DNA of 64,000 nucleotides from Serratia nevei (GCF_024160145.1 NZ_JAMYWQ010000017.1:41493-105492), one strand, 5' to 3'; shown: positions 46,448-58,257, counted from the stretch's first letter. Numbers and translations: made by a program. The notes: generated by a model from the letters alone, not told the origin.

Positions 46448-46483
46448 ACAGAGGAGGAAAAAACGCGGTTTTTCCTCCTCTGT
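46448..46483. repeat. Perfect 15-bp inverted repeat in the znuB-ruvB gap
   Basis: ACAGAGGAGGAAAAA / TTTTTCCTCCTCTGT around a 6-base loop. It lies between the two copies of the AAGGGCCGC hairpin. It could terminate transcription in either direction. Confidence 0.7.
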
Positions 46484-46577
46484 GGTGAGCAGCCGAAAAT
46501 CAATAAATTGATTTTCCTTATTTTTTATATGCGCCTTCTATTAATCCGGTAACATCATCAAGTTCAATATTAACGTC

Positions 46578-46600
46578 AAGGGCCGCAGATGCGGCCCTTC
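46578..46600 (-). terminator. Terminator of ruvB, duplicate of the znuB terminator
   Basis: Stem AAGGGCCGC / GCGGCCCTT with loop AGAT, identical to the znuB element 162 bp away, 20 bp beyond the ruvB stop. Confidence 0.7.
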
Positions 46601-46619
46601 TTGATGGCGGATGGCAAAC

Positions 46620-47624
46620 TTATGCTTCGCGCTCGAGCCCGAAGTGCCGGTAGGCATGCTGCGTCGCCAGGCGGCCGCGCGGCGTGCGCTGGATAAAGCC
46701 CTGCTGGATCAGGAACGGCTCGATCACGTCCTCAATGGTTTCACGCTCTTCGCCGATCGCTGCCGCCAGGTTATCCAGCCCGACCGGGCCACCGGTAAAC
46801 TTGTCGATAATCGCCAGCAGCAGTTTGCGATCCATATAGTCGAAGCCTTCGGCATCAACGTTGAGCATATCGAGCGCCTGCGCCGCCACCGAACCGCTGA
46901 TCACGCCGTTGGCGCGCACTTCGGCGAAGTCGCGCACCCGGCGCAACAGACGGTTGGCGATACGTGGCGTCCCCCGCGCGCGGCGGGCTACTTCATGGGC
47001 GCCCTCGTCGGACAGCTCCAGCCCCAGGCAGCCGGCGCTGCGCGAAACGATGTGCTGCAGATCCGCCACCTGATAAAACTCCAGCCGCTGGACAATGCCG
47101 AAGCGATCGCGCAGCGGCGAGGTCAGCGAGCCGGCGCGGGTGGTGGCACCTACCAACGTGAACGGCGGCAGATCGAGCTTGATCGAACGCGCCGCCGGCC
47201 CTTCACCGATCATGATATCCAGCTGGTAGTCTTCCATCGCCGGATACAGCACTTCTTCCACCACCGGCGACAAACGGTGGATTTCGTCGATGAACAAGAC
47301 GTCGTGCGGTTCGAGGTTGGTCAGCATCGCCGCCAGATCGCCCGCCTTCTCCAGCACCGGGCCGGAGGTGGTGCGCAAATTCACGCCCATTTCGTTGGCC
47401 ACGATGTTGGCCAGGGTGGTTTTCCCCAGCCCCGGTGGGCCAAAGATCAGTAAATGGTCGAGCGCGTCGCCGCGCTGCTTGGCCGCCTGGATGAAGATCT
47501 CCATCTGCTCGCGCACGTGCGGCTGGCCGACGTATTCGGTCAGCAGCTTGGGACGAATGGCGCGATCGAGGATCTCTTCTTCGTTGATCGGTTCGGCGGA
47601 AATCAGGCGATCGGCTTCAATCAT
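46620..47624 (-). CDS. ruvB: Holliday junction branch-migration ATPase RuvB
   Basis: 334 aa. AAA+ motor: Walker [17 protein letters not shown], Walker [14 protein letters not shown], sensor [20 protein letters not shown], sensor [18 protein letters not shown], then a winged-helix C-terminal domain. It drives branch migration with RuvA. It is 19 bp downstream of ruvA. Confidence 0.99.
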   Translation of the reverse strand: MIEADRLISAEPINEEEILDRAIRPKLLTEYVGQPHVREQMEIFIQAAKQRGDALDHLLIFGPPGLGKTTLANIVANEMGVNLRTTSGPVLEKAGDLAAMLTNLEPHDVLFIDEIHRLSPVVEEVLYPAMEDYQLDIMIGEGPAARSIKLDLPPFTLVGATTRAGSLTSPLRDRFGIVQRLEFYQVADLQHIVSRSAGCLGLELSDEGAHEVARRARGTPRIANRLLRRVRDFAEVRANGVISGSVAAQALDMLNVDAEGFDYMDRKLLLAIIDKFTGGPVGLDNLAAAIGEERETIEDVIEPFLIQQGFIQRTPRGRLATQHAYRHFGLEREA

Positions 47625-47643
47625 TATCTACCCCTTTTCGGCC

Positions 47644-48258
47644 TTACAGGGCGGCGCGCAGCGCGTCGCGGATCAGGGTTTCGCAGTCGGCGCCCGGCTT
47701 GGCAATCTTGCTGACCATGCGGCTGGCTTCCTGCGGCTTATAGCCCAGCGCCACCAGCGCCGAAACGGCCTCGGCTTCCGCGTCCACATCCGGCGCTTGG
47801 TCAGTGGCAGACGGCAGGCTGATCTCGCTGCTGCTGTTGAACAGGTCGCCGTTAAGCCCTTTGAAACGGTCTTTCATCTCCACCACCAGGCGCTCGGCGG
47901 TTTTTTTGCCCACGCCCGGCAGCTTGACCAGTGCGGTGATCTCTTCACGCTCCACCGCGCTGACGAACTGCTGCGCGGACATACCCGACAGGATCGCCAG
48001 CGCCAGCTTCGGCCCGACGCCGTTGACCTTGATCAGCTCGCGGAACAGCGCGCGCTCCTGCTTATCGTTGAAACCGTACAGCAGCTGCGCATCTTCACGC
48101 ACCACGAAGTGGGTAAACACGATGGCCTCTTGCCCCAGTTCCGGCAGCTCGTAAAAGCAGGTCATCGGCATGTGTACCTCATAGCCCACGCCGTTCGCCT
48201 CCAGTAACACCAGCGGCGGCTGCTTTTCCAGAATAATTCCTCTGAGACGACCTATCAT
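47644..48258 (-). CDS. ruvA: Holliday junction DNA-binding protein RuvA
   Basis: 204 aa. Domain I (about 1-64), a tandem HhH domain II ([19 protein letters not shown] and [19 protein letters not shown]) and a flexible linker to domain III (about 155-204), which contacts RuvB. The tetramer holds the four-way junction open. First gene of ruvAB; a terminator separates it from ruvC. Confidence 0.99.
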   Translation of the reverse strand: MIGRLRGIILEKQPPLVLLEANGVGYEVHMPMTCFYELPELGQEAIVFTHFVVREDAQLLYGFNDKQERALFRELIKVNGVGPKLALAILSGMSAQQFVSAVEREEITALVKLPGVGKKTAERLVVEMKDRFKGLNGDLFNSSSEISLPSATDQAPDVDAEAEAVSALVALGYKPQEASRMVSKIAKPGADCETLIRDALRAAL

Positions 48259-48324
48259 TTACCCTCCTGCAGAATGACCGGGCATGGCGCCCTGCCATGC
48301 CGTTGCTGGTAAAGCTTATAACAT

Positions 48325-48350
48325 AAAAAAGGCTGGATGAATATCCAGCC
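48325..48350 (-). terminator. Terminator between ruvC and ruvA
   Basis: Minus-strand stem GGCTGGAT / ATCCAGCC with a 4-base loop followed by TTTTTT, 21 bp beyond the ruvC stop. Confidence 0.9.
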
Positions 48351-48370
48351 TGTGCAATCATCGCTTAGCG

Positions 48371-48892
48371 TCAGCGCAAACGCCCGCGCGCCAGGTTCAA
48401 CCGCCCTTCGCTCATCCGCAGCACGTTCTGGCTGAGGTGGCAGTGGGTGATGGCGATGGCCAGGGCATCGGCGGCGTCCGCCTGCGGATTGGCCGAGAGT
48501 TTGAGCAGCGAGCGCACCATGTGCTGTACCTGCGCCTTTTCGGCCGCGCCGGTGCCGACCACGGTCTGTTTGACCTGCCGCGCCGCATACTCGAACACTT
48601 CCAGATTCTGATTCACCGCCGCGACGATCGCGACGCCGCGCGCCTGGCCGAGCTTGAGCGCCGAATCAGGGTTCTTGGCCATAAACACCTGTTCGATGGC
48701 GAAGAAATCGGGCTGAAACTGGGTGATGATCTCGCTGACGCCGGCGTAAATCAGCTTCAGCCGCGTCGGCATGTCGTCCACCACCGTGCGGATGCAGCCG
48801 CTGGCGATATAGCTCAACTGACGCCCCTGCTGGCGGATCAGGCCATAGCCGGTGACGCGTGAGCCGGGATCGATACCGAGTATGATCGCCAT
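48371..48892 (-). CDS. ruvC: Crossover junction endodeoxyribonuclease RuvC
   Basis: 173 aa from the ATG at 48892, as in E. coli (four codons after the first ATG). The RNase H-like active site is formed by Asp7 in [14 protein letters not shown], the Glu in [12 protein letters not shown] and the Asp pair in [12 protein letters not shown]. It cuts Holliday junctions symmetrically as a dimer with RuvAB. Confidence 0.98.
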   Translation of the reverse strand: MAIILGIDPGSRVTGYGLIRQQGRQLSYIASGCIRTVVDDMPTRLKLIYAGVSEIITQFQPDFFAIEQVFMAKNPDSALKLGQARGVAIVAAVNQNLEVFEYAARQVKQTVVGTGAAEKAQVQHMVRSLLKLSANPQADAADALAIAITHCHLSQNVLRMSEGRLNLARGRLR

Positions 48893-48949
48893 ATCTACAT
48901 CCACCTTGCATGCACGGCGCCACCGAACGGCGGCGCCCGTTTTACCGGA

Positions 48950-49693
48950 TTACAGCGTCGCCGCCACTTCGTCGGAGATTTCACCGTTATGGTAAACTTC
49001 CTGCACGTCGTCGCAGTCTTCCAGCATATCGATCAGGCGCAACAGCTTAGGCGCGGTTTCCGCGTCCATGTCGGCCTTGGTCGATGGGATCATCGACACT
49101 TCCGCCGCTTCGGCTTCGAAGCCCGCCGCGGTCAGCGCGTCTTTCACCGCACCCAGGCTTTCCCAGGCGGTGAACACGTCGATGGCGCCATCGTCATAGG
49201 TCACGATGTCTTCCGCACCGGCTTCCAGCGCCGCTTCCATCACGGTGTCTTCATCCAGGCCCGGTGCGTAGGTGATCACGCCCTTCTTGGTGAACAGGTA
49301 AGCCACGGAACCGTCGGTGCCGAGGTTGCCGCCGCATTTGGTGAAGGCGTGGCGCACTTCCGCCACGGTGCGGTTGCGGTTGTCGCTCAGGCATTCGATC
49401 ATCACGGCGGTGCCGCCAGGGCCGTAACCTTCATAGATGATGGTTTCCATGTTGGTATCATCATCGCCGCCCACGCCGCGCGCGATGGCACGGTTCATGG
49501 TGTCGCGCGTCATGTTGTTCGACAGCGCCTTGTCCATCGCCGCGCGCAGACGCGGGTTGGAGTCCGGATCGCCGCCGCCCAGCTTGGCGGCCGTGACCAG
49601 CTCACGAATAATCTTGGTGAAAATTTTACCGCGCTTGGCGTCCTGCGCCGCTTTACGGTGCTTTGTGTTGGCCCACTTACTATGACCTGCCAT
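48950..49693 (-). CDS. yebC: YebC/TACO1-family protein
   Basis: 247 aa, starting [20 protein letters not shown], the invariant family N-terminus. [18 protein letters not shown] and [23 protein letters not shown] mark domains 2 and 3. It was long annotated as a DNA-binding transcriptional regulator; recent work links the family to relief of ribosome stalling. It lies 57 bp upstream of ruvC on the same strand. Confidence 0.97.
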   Translation of the reverse strand: MAGHSKWANTKHRKAAQDAKRGKIFTKIIRELVTAAKLGGGDPDSNPRLRAAMDKALSNNMTRDTMNRAIARGVGGDDDTNMETIIYEGYGPGGTAVMIECLSDNRNRTVAEVRHAFTKCGGNLGTDGSVAYLFTKKGVITYAPGLDEDTVMEAALEAGAEDIVTYDDGAIDVFTAWESLGAVKDALTAAGFEAEAAEVSMIPSTKADMDAETAPKLLRLIDMLEDCDDVQEVYHNGEISDEVAATL

Positions 49694-49713
49694 AAAAAAA
49701 TCTCCGAAAAAAA

Positions 49714-50160
49714 CTACTGGACTGAATTGATCACGAACTCTTCAATCGCCTGCTGATTGCTCCATGACTTGGTTAACTTCACGGCCTCGGCCGCCTCAAG
49801 CCATTGGTAAGCGTGATGCTCGGTAATCACCGGATCGCGCTCCTCGGGCAACGCCAGACAGAACCAGTGCTCTTTATTGCGCGTGGTTCCCGGCGCATAG
49901 CGATGTCGCAAATGGACAAAGAGTTCAAACTCCACGCAGCGCTGGCAATCGAACAACGGCAGGTGCTCTGCTTCGATATCGATGCCGACTTCTTCCATGA
50001 CTTCACGCTGCGCGGCATGCGGCGGCGACTCATCCTGTTCCAGGCTGCCGGTGACCGACTGCCAGAACTCGGTATCGTCGCGCCGCTGTAACATCAGCAC
50101 CCGACCACTGGATTTCGCGTAAATCACTACCAGGATAGATTCAGGGCGCTTGTAACTCAT
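49714..50160 (-). CDS. nudB: Dihydroneopterin triphosphate diphosphatase NudB
   Basis: 148 aa. Nudix hydrolase; the Nudix box is present as [24 protein letters not shown]. It removes pyrophosphate from dihydroneopterin triphosphate in folate synthesis. The ATG at 50160 overlaps the aspS stop (TGATG), with a GTG one codon earlier as an alternative. Confidence 0.96.
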   Translation of the reverse strand: MSYKRPESILVVIYAKSSGRVLMLQRRDDTEFWQSVTGSLEQDESPPHAAQREVMEEVGIDIEAEHLPLFDCQRCVEFELFVHLRHRYAPGTTRNKEHWFCLALPEERDPVITEHHAYQWLEAAEAVKLTKSWSNQQAIEEFVINSVQ

Positions 50161-51944
50161 CACTCGCTCTCTTGTTCCGCACCGGCTTTCTTTACCACGC
50201 TGATCGCCAGCTCCTGCAGCGACGCCGGGTTGGCGAAGCTCGGTGCGTCGGTCATCAGACAGGCCGCCGCGGTGGTTTTCGGGAAGGCGATGACGTCGCG
50301 GATGTTGTCGGTGCCGGTCAACAGCATCACCAGACGATCCAGGCCGAAAGCCAGGCCGGCGTGCGGCGGCGTACCGTACTTCAGCGCGTCCAGCAGGAAG
50401 CCGAACTTCTCGCGCTGTTCGTGTTCGTTAATGCCCAGAATGCTGAACACCGTCTGCTGCATTTCGCTGCGGTGGATACGCACCGAACCGCCGCCCACTT
50501 CGTAGCCGTTGATCACCATGTCATAGGCGTTGGCGATGGCGTTGACCGGCGCTGCCGCCAGCTCTTCCGGGCTCATGTCGCGCGGCGAGGTGAACGGGTG
50601 GTGCATGGCCGCCAAGCCGCCCTCTTCGTCTTCTTCGAACATCGGGAAGTCAACCACCCACAGCGGTGCCCAGCTGTCGAGTTGGGTCAGCGCCAGATCG
50701 CGCCCCAGTTTCAGACGCAGCGCGCCCATCGCATCGGTGACAATCTTGACGCTGTCGGCGCCGAAGAACAGGATATCGCCGGTCTGCGCATCGGTGCGCG
50801 CCAGAATGGCTTCCAGCACGTCCGCGCTGAGGAATTTGGCGATCGGGCTCTGCACGCCTTCCATGCCGGCGGCGCGGTCGTTGACCTTCAGCCACGCCAG
50901 GCCTTTGGCGCCGTAGATGTTGACGAAAGCGCCGTACTCATCGATCTGCTTGCGGGTCAGCTGTGCGCCGCCCGGTACGCGGATCGCCGCCACGCGGCCT
51001 TTGGCGTCGTTGGCCGGGCCGGAGAACACTTTAAACTCGACGTCTTTGACCAGGTCAGCCACGTCCACCAGTTCCAGCGGGTTACGCAGGTCCGGCTTGT
51101 CAGAGCCAAAGCGACGCATCGCTTCGGCGAAGGTCATGACCGGGAAATCGCCCAGATCCACGCCCTTCACGTCCAGCCACAGTTCGCGCGCCAGTTTCTC
51201 CATCACTTCACGCACCTGATCGGCGGTCATGAAGGAGGTTTCGACGTCGATCTGGGTGAATTCAGGCTGACGGTCCGCACGCAGGTCTTCGTCGCGGAAG
51301 CATTTGACGATCTGATAGTAACGATCGAAACCGGACATCATCAGCAGCTGTTTGAACAGCTGCGGGGACTGCGGCAGCGCGTAGAATTTGCCCTTGTGCA
51401 CGCGGCTCGGCACCAAATAATCGCGGGCGCCTTCCGGCGTCGCCTTGGTCAGCATCGGCGTTTCGATATCGAGGAAACCGTGGCTGTCCATGAAACGGCG
51501 CACGAAGCTGGTGATTTTGGCGCGGGTCTTCAGACGCTCGGCCATTTCCGGGCGGCGCAGATCCAGGTAGCGGTATTTCAGGCGCGCTTCTTCGCTGTTG
51601 ACTTGGTTGGAGTCCAGCGGCAGCGGCTCGGAGCGGTTGATGATTTCCAGCGCGTGCGCGAACACTTCCACTTCGCCGGTGGCCATATCTTTATTGATCT
51701 GGCTGTCCGGACGCGCACGCACGGTGCCGACGATCTGGATGCAGAACTCATTGCGCAGGTCGTAGGCCTTGTCGAACGCCACCTTCTGGTCCGGATCGAA
51801 GAACACCTGCACGATGCCTTCGCGGTCGCGCATATCAATAAAGATCAGGCCGCCGAGATCGCGACGACGATTGACCCAACCACACAGAGTGACTTCCTGG
51901 CCCACGTGGGACAGATTCAACTGCCCGCAATATTCAGTACGCAT
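50160..51944 (-). CDS. aspS: Aspartyl-tRNA synthetase AspS
   Basis: 594 aa (E. coli 590). An N-terminal OB-fold anticodon-binding domain (about 1-110) precedes the class II catalytic core: motif 1 around [17 protein letters not shown], motif 2 with [18 protein letters not shown], and motif 3 [15 protein letters not shown]. The large insertion typical of bacterial AspRS (GAD domain, about 285-420) is present. First gene of aspS-nudB-yebC. Confidence 0.99.
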   Translation of the reverse strand: MRTEYCGQLNLSHVGQEVTLCGWVNRRRDLGGLIFIDMRDREGIVQVFFDPDQKVAFDKAYDLRNEFCIQIVGTVRARPDSQINKDMATGEVEVFAHALEIINRSEPLPLDSNQVNSEEARLKYRYLDLRRPEMAERLKTRAKITSFVRRFMDSHGFLDIETPMLTKATPEGARDYLVPSRVHKGKFYALPQSPQLFKQLLMMSGFDRYYQIVKCFRDEDLRADRQPEFTQIDVETSFMTADQVREVMEKLARELWLDVKGVDLGDFPVMTFAEAMRRFGSDKPDLRNPLELVDVADLVKDVEFKVFSGPANDAKGRVAAIRVPGGAQLTRKQIDEYGAFVNIYGAKGLAWLKVNDRAAGMEGVQSPIAKFLSADVLEAILARTDAQTGDILFFGADSVKIVTDAMGALRLKLGRDLALTQLDSWAPLWVVDFPMFEEDEEGGLAAMHHPFTSPRDMSPEELAAAPVNAIANAYDMVINGYEVGGGSVRIHRSEMQQTVFSILGINEHEQREKFGFLLDALKYGTPPHAGLAFGLDRLVMLLTGTDNIRDVIAFPKTTAAACLMTDAPSFANPASLQELAISVVKKAGAEQESE

Positions 51945-52018
51945 ACGCTATCCTTTTACACAGCCGATGCCGCGCCGGGCTACTGCGCCCCTGTCGCGCG
52001 GCTGTTATCTGATAAATT

Positions 52019-52210
52019 CTACTTGTTACCCGGTTTAAAATCCGTCGCATACCAGCCGGTACCCTTAAGCTGGAAACCGGAAGACGAGATCAACTTGGTC
52101 AACGCGGGCTGCCCACACGCCGGGCAGTCTGCCAGCGGCGCATCGGAAAATTTTTGCAATTTCTCTAATCGATGGTTGCAAGCACCACATGCATATTCAT
52201 AAATCGGCAT
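52019..52210 (-). CDS. FmdB-family zinc-ribbon protein
   Basis: 63 aa from the ATG at 52210, giving the standard family start [20 protein letters not shown]. Two CxxC pairs (CGAC and CPAC) form a zinc ribbon, followed by a conserved [16 protein letters not shown] segment. The family is widespread and of unknown role; it is a putative regulatory protein. It lies 74 bp upstream of aspS on the same strand. Confidence 0.88.
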   Translation of the reverse strand: MPIYEYACGACNHRLEKLQKFSDAPLADCPACGQPALTKLISSSGFQLKGTGWYATDFKPGNK

Positions 52211-52464
52211 AGGTCGTTGGATTAAAGAGTGTTGAAAAAAGGGAGTCATTATAAAGGAAATTCATCCGCCCGATAAGTGCGAACACAGCATTGTTACCGC
52301 ACTAAATGGCACGTTTTTGTTCGAATCAACACATCGATTAACAAATTTCCCATTAACCTGCGACAGTTTTTTCACGTAGCCTGATTCTCCCCCGTTTTTG
52401 CGCCTTACGCTGCTCGCCTGGCGCACCGAACAGTTTTTATCCACTTCGCAACGAGATGAAATCC

Positions 52465-53043
52465 ATGCTGAAACTTGACGCCCAAACCACCGCTCTGGTG
52501 CTGATCGATTTGCAAAACGGCATTCTGCCCTATGCCGGCGGCCCGCACAGCGCCGAACAGGTGGTGGCGAACGCCGCCCTGCTGGCCGCCCGTTTTCGCC
52601 TGCTGGGCGCACCGGTGCTGCTGGTACGCGTCGGCTGGTCAGACACCTTCGCCGAGGCGCTGAAACAGCCGGTGGACAAGCCGGCTCCCGCGGCCGCCGG
52701 TGGCTTGCCGGCCAATTGGTGGGCGTTTCCCGCGCAGTTGGCGGTCAATGACAACGATATTCTGGTCACCAAGCGCCAATGGGGCGCCTTCTACGGCACC
52801 GATCTGGATTTACAGCTGCGCCGCCGCGGCATCAAATCCGTGGTGTTGGGCGGCATCTCCACCAATATCGGCGTGGAGTCCACCGCCCGCGCCGCCTGGG
52901 AACACGGCTATGAACTGGTGATCGCCGAAGACGTCTGCAGCGCTCAGAACGCGGAAATGCACCGCTTCGCGTTCGAGCACATCTTCCCGCGTCTGGCGCG
53001 GGTGCGCGACACCGGTGAAATTCTTGCCGCGCTCGAGCGGTAA
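52465..53043 (+). CDS. yecD: Isochorismatase-like hydrolase YecD
   Basis: 192 aa from the ATG at 52465, aligning with E. coli YecD (MLELNAKTTALVVIDLQ). The isochorismatase fold is shown by the catalytic Asp in [17 protein letters not shown] and the Lys in [15 protein letters not shown]. In [16 protein letters not shown] the position that holds the nucleophilic Cys in nicotinamidase-type members is Gly, as in EntB-type isochorismatases, so cysteine-based amide hydrolysis is unlikely. Substrate unknown. Confidence 0.93.
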   Translation: MLKLDAQTTALVLIDLQNGILPYAGGPHSAEQVVANAALLAARFRLLGAPVLLVRVGWSDTFAEALKQPVDKPAPAAAGGLPANWWAFPAQLAVNDNDILVTKRQWGAFYGTDLDLQLRRRGIKSVVLGGISTNIGVESTARAAWEHGYELVIAEDVCSAQNAEMHRFAFEHIFPRLARVRDTGEILAALER

Positions 53044-53087
53044 CGTTAAGTTGTAGCCTGATAAGTCAAGTAAAGGAAGACGACGCC

Positions 53088-53792
53088 GTGATCTACATCG
53101 GACTGCCGCAATGGCAACATGCAGCCTGGAACCGCATCGGGCTGCGTGACTTGGCGGATTACAGCCGCTACTTCAACTGCGTGGAAGGCAACACCACCTT
53201 CTACGCGCTGCCGAAGCTGGAAATCGTGCAGCGCTGGCGCGACATGACCGGCGACGATTTCCGCTTCTGCTTCAAATTCCCGTCGGACATCAGCCACAAG
53301 GCCGCCCTGCGCAACTGCGCCACCGAGCTGCAGGCGTTTTACCACTGCCTGGGCCCGGTGCATCAGCGCATCGGCCAGCTGTGGCTGCAATTGCCCGCCG
53401 CCTTCGGCCCCGATGAGCTGCCGCACATGTGGCAATTCTTCGAAAGCCTGCCGAAGGAGTTCACCTACGGCGTTGAAGTGCGTCACCCGGCGTTTTTCGC
53501 CAAGGGCGAGGCAGAACGGGCGCTGAATCAGGGGTTGCACCAGCGCGGCATCAATCGGGTGATCCTCGACAGCCGCCCGGTGCATCACGCCGTCCCCCAT
53601 ACCGCCGCCGTGCGCGATGCTCAGCAAAAAAAGCCGCTGTGGCAGCAACAGCATCAGCCTTATCTGTTTATTCATACGCCGGACAACGGCGATTCTCCCC
53701 AGCAGGCGCAAAAAATTTGGCAGCAGTTGCGCCTGGCGATCCCCGATTTACCTGCGCCGCCGGACTGGCCGGAGCAGGATGCACTGTTTTGA
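53088..53792 (+). CDS. yecE: DUF72 protein YecE, with an internal deletion
   Basis: 234 aa from a GTG. It follows E. coli YecE (272 aa) closely from MIYIGLPQW through GVEVRHPAFFAKGEAE and VILDSRPVHHA up to AVRDAQQKKP, then jumps to QQHQPYLFIHTPD; about 38 residues of the E. coli protein, including an FIG-containing stretch, are absent. The frame stays open and the C-terminus is normal, so this is an in-frame deletion near 53636-53660. The TIM-barrel-like DUF72 family has no established activity. Close neighbour of yecD. Confidence 0.9.
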   Translation: MIYIGLPQWQHAAWNRIGLRDLADYSRYFNCVEGNTTFYALPKLEIVQRWRDMTGDDFRFCFKFPSDISHKAALRNCATELQAFYHCLGPVHQRIGQLWLQLPAAFGPDELPHMWQFFESLPKEFTYGVEVRHPAFFAKGEAERALNQGLHQRGINRVILDSRPVHHAVPHTAAVRDAQQKKPLWQQQHQPYLFIHTPDNGDSPQQAQKIWQQLRLAIPDLPAPPDWPEQDALF

Positions 53793-53894
53793 CCTATTAA
53801 TCTGACCAATAACATCAAATATTTCCCCGCGACAGTGAATACAATGACGGCTATGATGCTGGCTGCCAGTTTTGGTTAGGGAACGGAGTTAAAA

Positions 53895-54290
53895 ATGGTA
53901 AGCGCGCTTTATGTAGTGCTCGGCGCATTGTTGTTGATCAAACTCTCTTATGACGTAGTCAGATTAAGGATGCAGTACCGCGTAGCCTACGGCGACGGCG
54001 GTTTCTACGAATTGCAAACCGCCATCCGCGTGCATGGCAACGCCGTTGAATACATTCCGATCGCTGCCGTATTGCTGGTGATCATGGAAATGAACGGCGC
54101 GGAAATCTGGATGATCCACCTCTGCGGCCTGATGCTGATGGCCGGGCGGCTGGTGCATTACTACGGTTTGCGCAACCGTGAGGTTCGCTGGCGCCGTTCA
54201 GGCATGGCCGCGACCTATATCTCTTTGTTGTTGATGGTTCTGGCAAATATCTTTTATTTGCCCTGGGATCTGATTTTCAGCCTGCATTGA
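53895..54290 (+). CDS. yecN: MAPEG-family membrane protein YecN
   Basis: 131 aa. Four membrane helices with the MAPEG glutathione-binding pattern (RMQYRVAYGDGGF, LQTAIRVHGNAVEYIPIA with the RxxxNxxE element, AGRLVHYYGL). Family members include glutathione-dependent membrane enzymes; the YecN activity is unknown. A good GGAG lies before the ATG. Confidence 0.93.
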   Translation: MVSALYVVLGALLLIKLSYDVVRLRMQYRVAYGDGGFYELQTAIRVHGNAVEYIPIAAVLLVIMEMNGAEIWMIHLCGLMLMAGRLVHYYGLRNREVRWRRSGMAATYISLLLMVLANIFYLPWDLIFSLH

Positions 54291-54357
54291 TCCCGCTTTA
54301 TCATCCAGGCGGCCACGCCGCCTGCTTCCGCTCCGCTTTTTTACGCTTTTCTGTTAG

Positions 54358-56105
<1,748 letters not shown>

Positions 56106-56115
56106 CGCTCGCAAT

Positions 56116-56152
56116 CGGGCCGGCCTGCGCCGGCCCGAATTTACCCCTTTTT
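56116..56152 (+). terminator. Terminator of cmoB
   Basis: Stem CGGGCCGGC / GCCGGCCCG with a 4-base loop, followed by AATTTACCCCTTTTT, 11 bp after the cmoB stop. It sits in the short gap before the convergent FKBP gene and overlaps its end. Confidence 0.75.
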
Positions 56153-57856
56153 GGCATCGGCAATCCGCAGCTCATACACCATCGTCGCGTTCGGCGGGAT
56201 CTGCGGCGCATAACCCGCTTCACCGTACGCCAGCTCCGGCGGCACCACCATCGTCAGCGAGCCATGATTTTTCAGATGGCCGATCGCCTCGCGGAACAGC
56301 GGTGGATAGGCGGAGAGCGCCTGTGACATCACCTTTCCACTGCGATCCATATCCTGAATCACGCTGCCGTCGGTTAGGCTCTCTTTCACCACGATGTCCA
56401 CCCGCGCGTTTTCCGGAATAGCTTCATCACCCGCATAATCGATGCGATACCAGAAGCCGGAAGGCGACTTTTGCGTGCCCTTCTTCTTTTTGAACTCCGC
56501 GACGAACGCTTCGCCTTTGCTGGTTTGCGCCTTCGCGGCTTTGCTTCTGGCATCGTTCACCGCTTTTTCCGACTCCGCCAGTGCGCTGCTCAGCTGCGCA
56601 TCGCTCAGCTGATAATGGCCGTTGAAAGTATCGATCACCCCCGCCAGCAGGACGGTTTTATCGGGATTGATACCCCAGCTTTTACGCTCCGCCAGCATGG
56701 TTTGAATATCGCGCCCCAGGGCGACACCGGCAGCATAGCTCTGTTGCTCCGGTTTGTTCTTGAGCGTCTGCGCATCCGGCAGCCATTTGGCCCGCGATCT
56801 CAGCCCATTCAGCTCATCCTGCAACGCCTGCTGCGCCTGATTGGCTTCTGCTAATGCCCAGGCGGTTTTACCCGCCTGGGCCGTCGTTTTTTCCAACTGT
56901 TGCGCCGACTTTGCTCTGTCCGCCAGCGCCGTAGACAGCCGCTGCTCCAATGCCTTGGCCTGCTCGGTTTGCGTCTTGTTTTTTTCCTGTAGCTGCGCCA
57001 GCTGCTGTTGCAGCTCGCCCATCGCCTTGGCGGCCTCGGTCTTTTGCTGCTCCAGCGCCGTCTTCAGGCTTTTCTCCTGTTGCTCGGCCTGTTGGCGTTG
57101 GCCATCGCGCTCTTTTTGCCGCTGCGCCAGCTGCTGTTGCAGCTCGCCCATCGCCTTGGCAGCTTCGGCCTTCTGCTGTTCCAGCTCAGCATCGGCCTGC
57201 TTTTTATCCTGTTCATAACGCTGGCGCGCGTTGTCGTTGGCAGTCTGCGCCGCCGCCAGTTTTTCCTGCCAGGCCTGTTGCCGCGCGTTATCAGACTGTA
57301 CAGGCAACGCCGCCAGCCGCTGTTCCAGCAAGGCGATACGCCGATCGCGCTCCTCGGTTTGTTGTTTTTGCCGCGCTAACGCTGCCTGCGCTTCGGCGAT
57401 CTGCGCCTGAGCCTTCCGCTCCTGTGGCGTCAGGTTCAGCGCCTGCCGCACGCCGCTGGCGAAGTCGCTCAACGCGCTCAGGTCGGGTGCCAGCACCGGT
57501 TTATCGGCAGCCGTCAGCGACGATGCAACGCGCAACGCGGTCAGTTCCTGCTGCAGCGATTGAATAGCAGACTGCTGCTGCTCCAATCGCGCCTCTTTCT
57601 CGCGCAGCGCCTTTTGCAGCTGCGCCAACTGCTGCCGCTGGAGGGCCGTCTCACGAGTTTGAACCGGCCGGGACGCCGGCTTTTTAGTTTCCTGGGGTGG
57701 GGTAACCACGGTATCAGCTGCCGGTGCGTCCTGCCGCTGATAACGCTCGGCAAACTGCAACAAGGCCGGCACATCGTCATCCGCCACGGCCATCGCTGGC
57801 GCAAACGCCAGCGATATCATCAGGCCCAGCAATGCCTTTCTCGCACGAGGAGTCAT
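56141..57856 (-). CDS. Periplasmic coiled-coil FKBP-type peptidyl-prolyl isomerase
   Basis: 571 aa. A signal peptide (ALLGLMISLAFAPAMAVA) is followed by a very long Gln/Ala/Lys/Glu-rich coiled coil (about 65-110 and 150-350), an FKBP N-terminal dimerisation-like domain (about 370-450: SYAAGVALGRDIQTMLAER) and a C-terminal FKBP isomerase domain (about 470-571: SPSGFWYRIDYAGDEAIP, VPPELAYGEAGYAPQIPPN). A 43-residue unit is repeated in the coiled coil (EAAKAMGELQQQLAQ occurs twice), encoded by a 129-bp repeat. FkpA and Mip proteins share the last two domains but not the long rod. Its ATG overlaps the upstream lipoprotein stop. Confidence 0.85.
   Translation of the reverse strand: MTPRARKALLGLMISLAFAPAMAVADDDVPALLQFAERYQRQDAPAADTVVTPPQETKKPASRPVQTRETALQRQQLAQLQKALREKEARLEQQQSAIQSLQQELTALRVASSLTAADKPVLAPDLSALSDFASGVRQALNLTPQERKAQAQIAEAQAALARQKQQTEERDRRIALLEQRLAALPVQSDNARQQAWQEKLAAAQTANDNARQRYEQDKKQADAELEQQKAEAAKAMGELQQQLAQRQKERDGQRQQAEQQEKSLKTALEQQKTEAAKAMGELQQQLAQLQEKNKTQTEQAKALEQRLSTALADRAKSAQQLEKTTAQAGKTAWALAEANQAQQALQDELNGLRSRAKWLPDAQTLKNKPEQQSYAAGVALGRDIQTMLAERKSWGINPDKTVLLAGVIDTFNGHYQLSDAQLSSALAESEKAVNDARSKAAKAQTSKGEAFVAEFKKKKGTQKSPSGFWYRIDYAGDEAIPENARVDIVVKESLTDGSVIQDMDRSGKVMSQALSAYPPLFREAIGHLKNHGSLTMVVPPELAYGEAGYAPQIPPNATMVYELRIADAKKG
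56992..57184 (-). repeat. 129-bp tandem repeat within the FKBP coiled coil
   Basis: About 64 bp at 56992-57055 and 57121-57184 are near-identical (start-to-start offset 129 bp, 43 codons). They encode the doubled EAAKAMGELQQQLAQ heptad segment. The in-frame repeat could expand or contract by recombination. Confidence 0.75.
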
Positions 57857-58257
57857 TGGGCGCGTTCTCCGCGCTCAGCCAGGCCGGTCATCATGGCAGA
57901 ACTGATGTCTGCGCACAGACGGCTGGTGCGATAACGATACAGCGCGTCGACGGTTTCCTGCGTGCCCGTATTGACCCGCTGGCGCACCCCGGCGTACTGC
58001 GCTGCGCCGCTCATCAACGTATCGAATTCGCGTTTGAATTTTTGGTATTTTTCGTTATCCATGCCGCGCATGGCGTCCAGTTCGCGCTGGCACTGCTGCA
58101 TGCGTTCGGCTTCACGCTGCCGCTTGTCTTGCTCTGCAATTTCTTCCGCGCTGGGCGGCTTACTTAATGTTGAAACAGGTCGCTTGGCGGTCTGGCAGCC
58201 GGTCAGGGTCAACGTCAGCAAAAGCGCAGCGGTCAAACAGTGTGCCGTTCGGGTCAT
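57853..58257 (-). CDS. Small lipoprotein co-transcribed with the coiled-coil FKBP
   Basis: 134 aa from the ATG at 58257 (AAGGAG nine bases upstream). The N-terminus is a lipoprotein signal (LTAALLLTLTLTGCQ) with the lipobox LTGC and Cys21. A linker with SKPPSAEEIAEQDKRQRE leads to a helical domain with CQRELDAMRGMDNEKYQKF and a late Cys in SRLCADISSAMM; the two cysteines could form a disulfide. No family was recognised. Its TGA overlaps the FKBP start (ATGA), so the two are made together and probably work together in the periplasm. Confidence 0.8.
   Translation of the reverse strand: MTRTAHCLTAALLLTLTLTGCQTAKRPVSTLSKPPSAEEIAEQDKRQREAERMQQCQRELDAMRGMDNEKYQKFKREFDTLMSGAAQYAGVRQRVNTGTQETVDALYRYRTSRLCADISSAMMTGLAERGERAQ

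Noticed and set aside
50172..52202. 676-codon plus-strand frame opposite aspS
   Set aside because: Shadow of aspS in a high-GC genome; composition is non-protein-like and no domain is visible.
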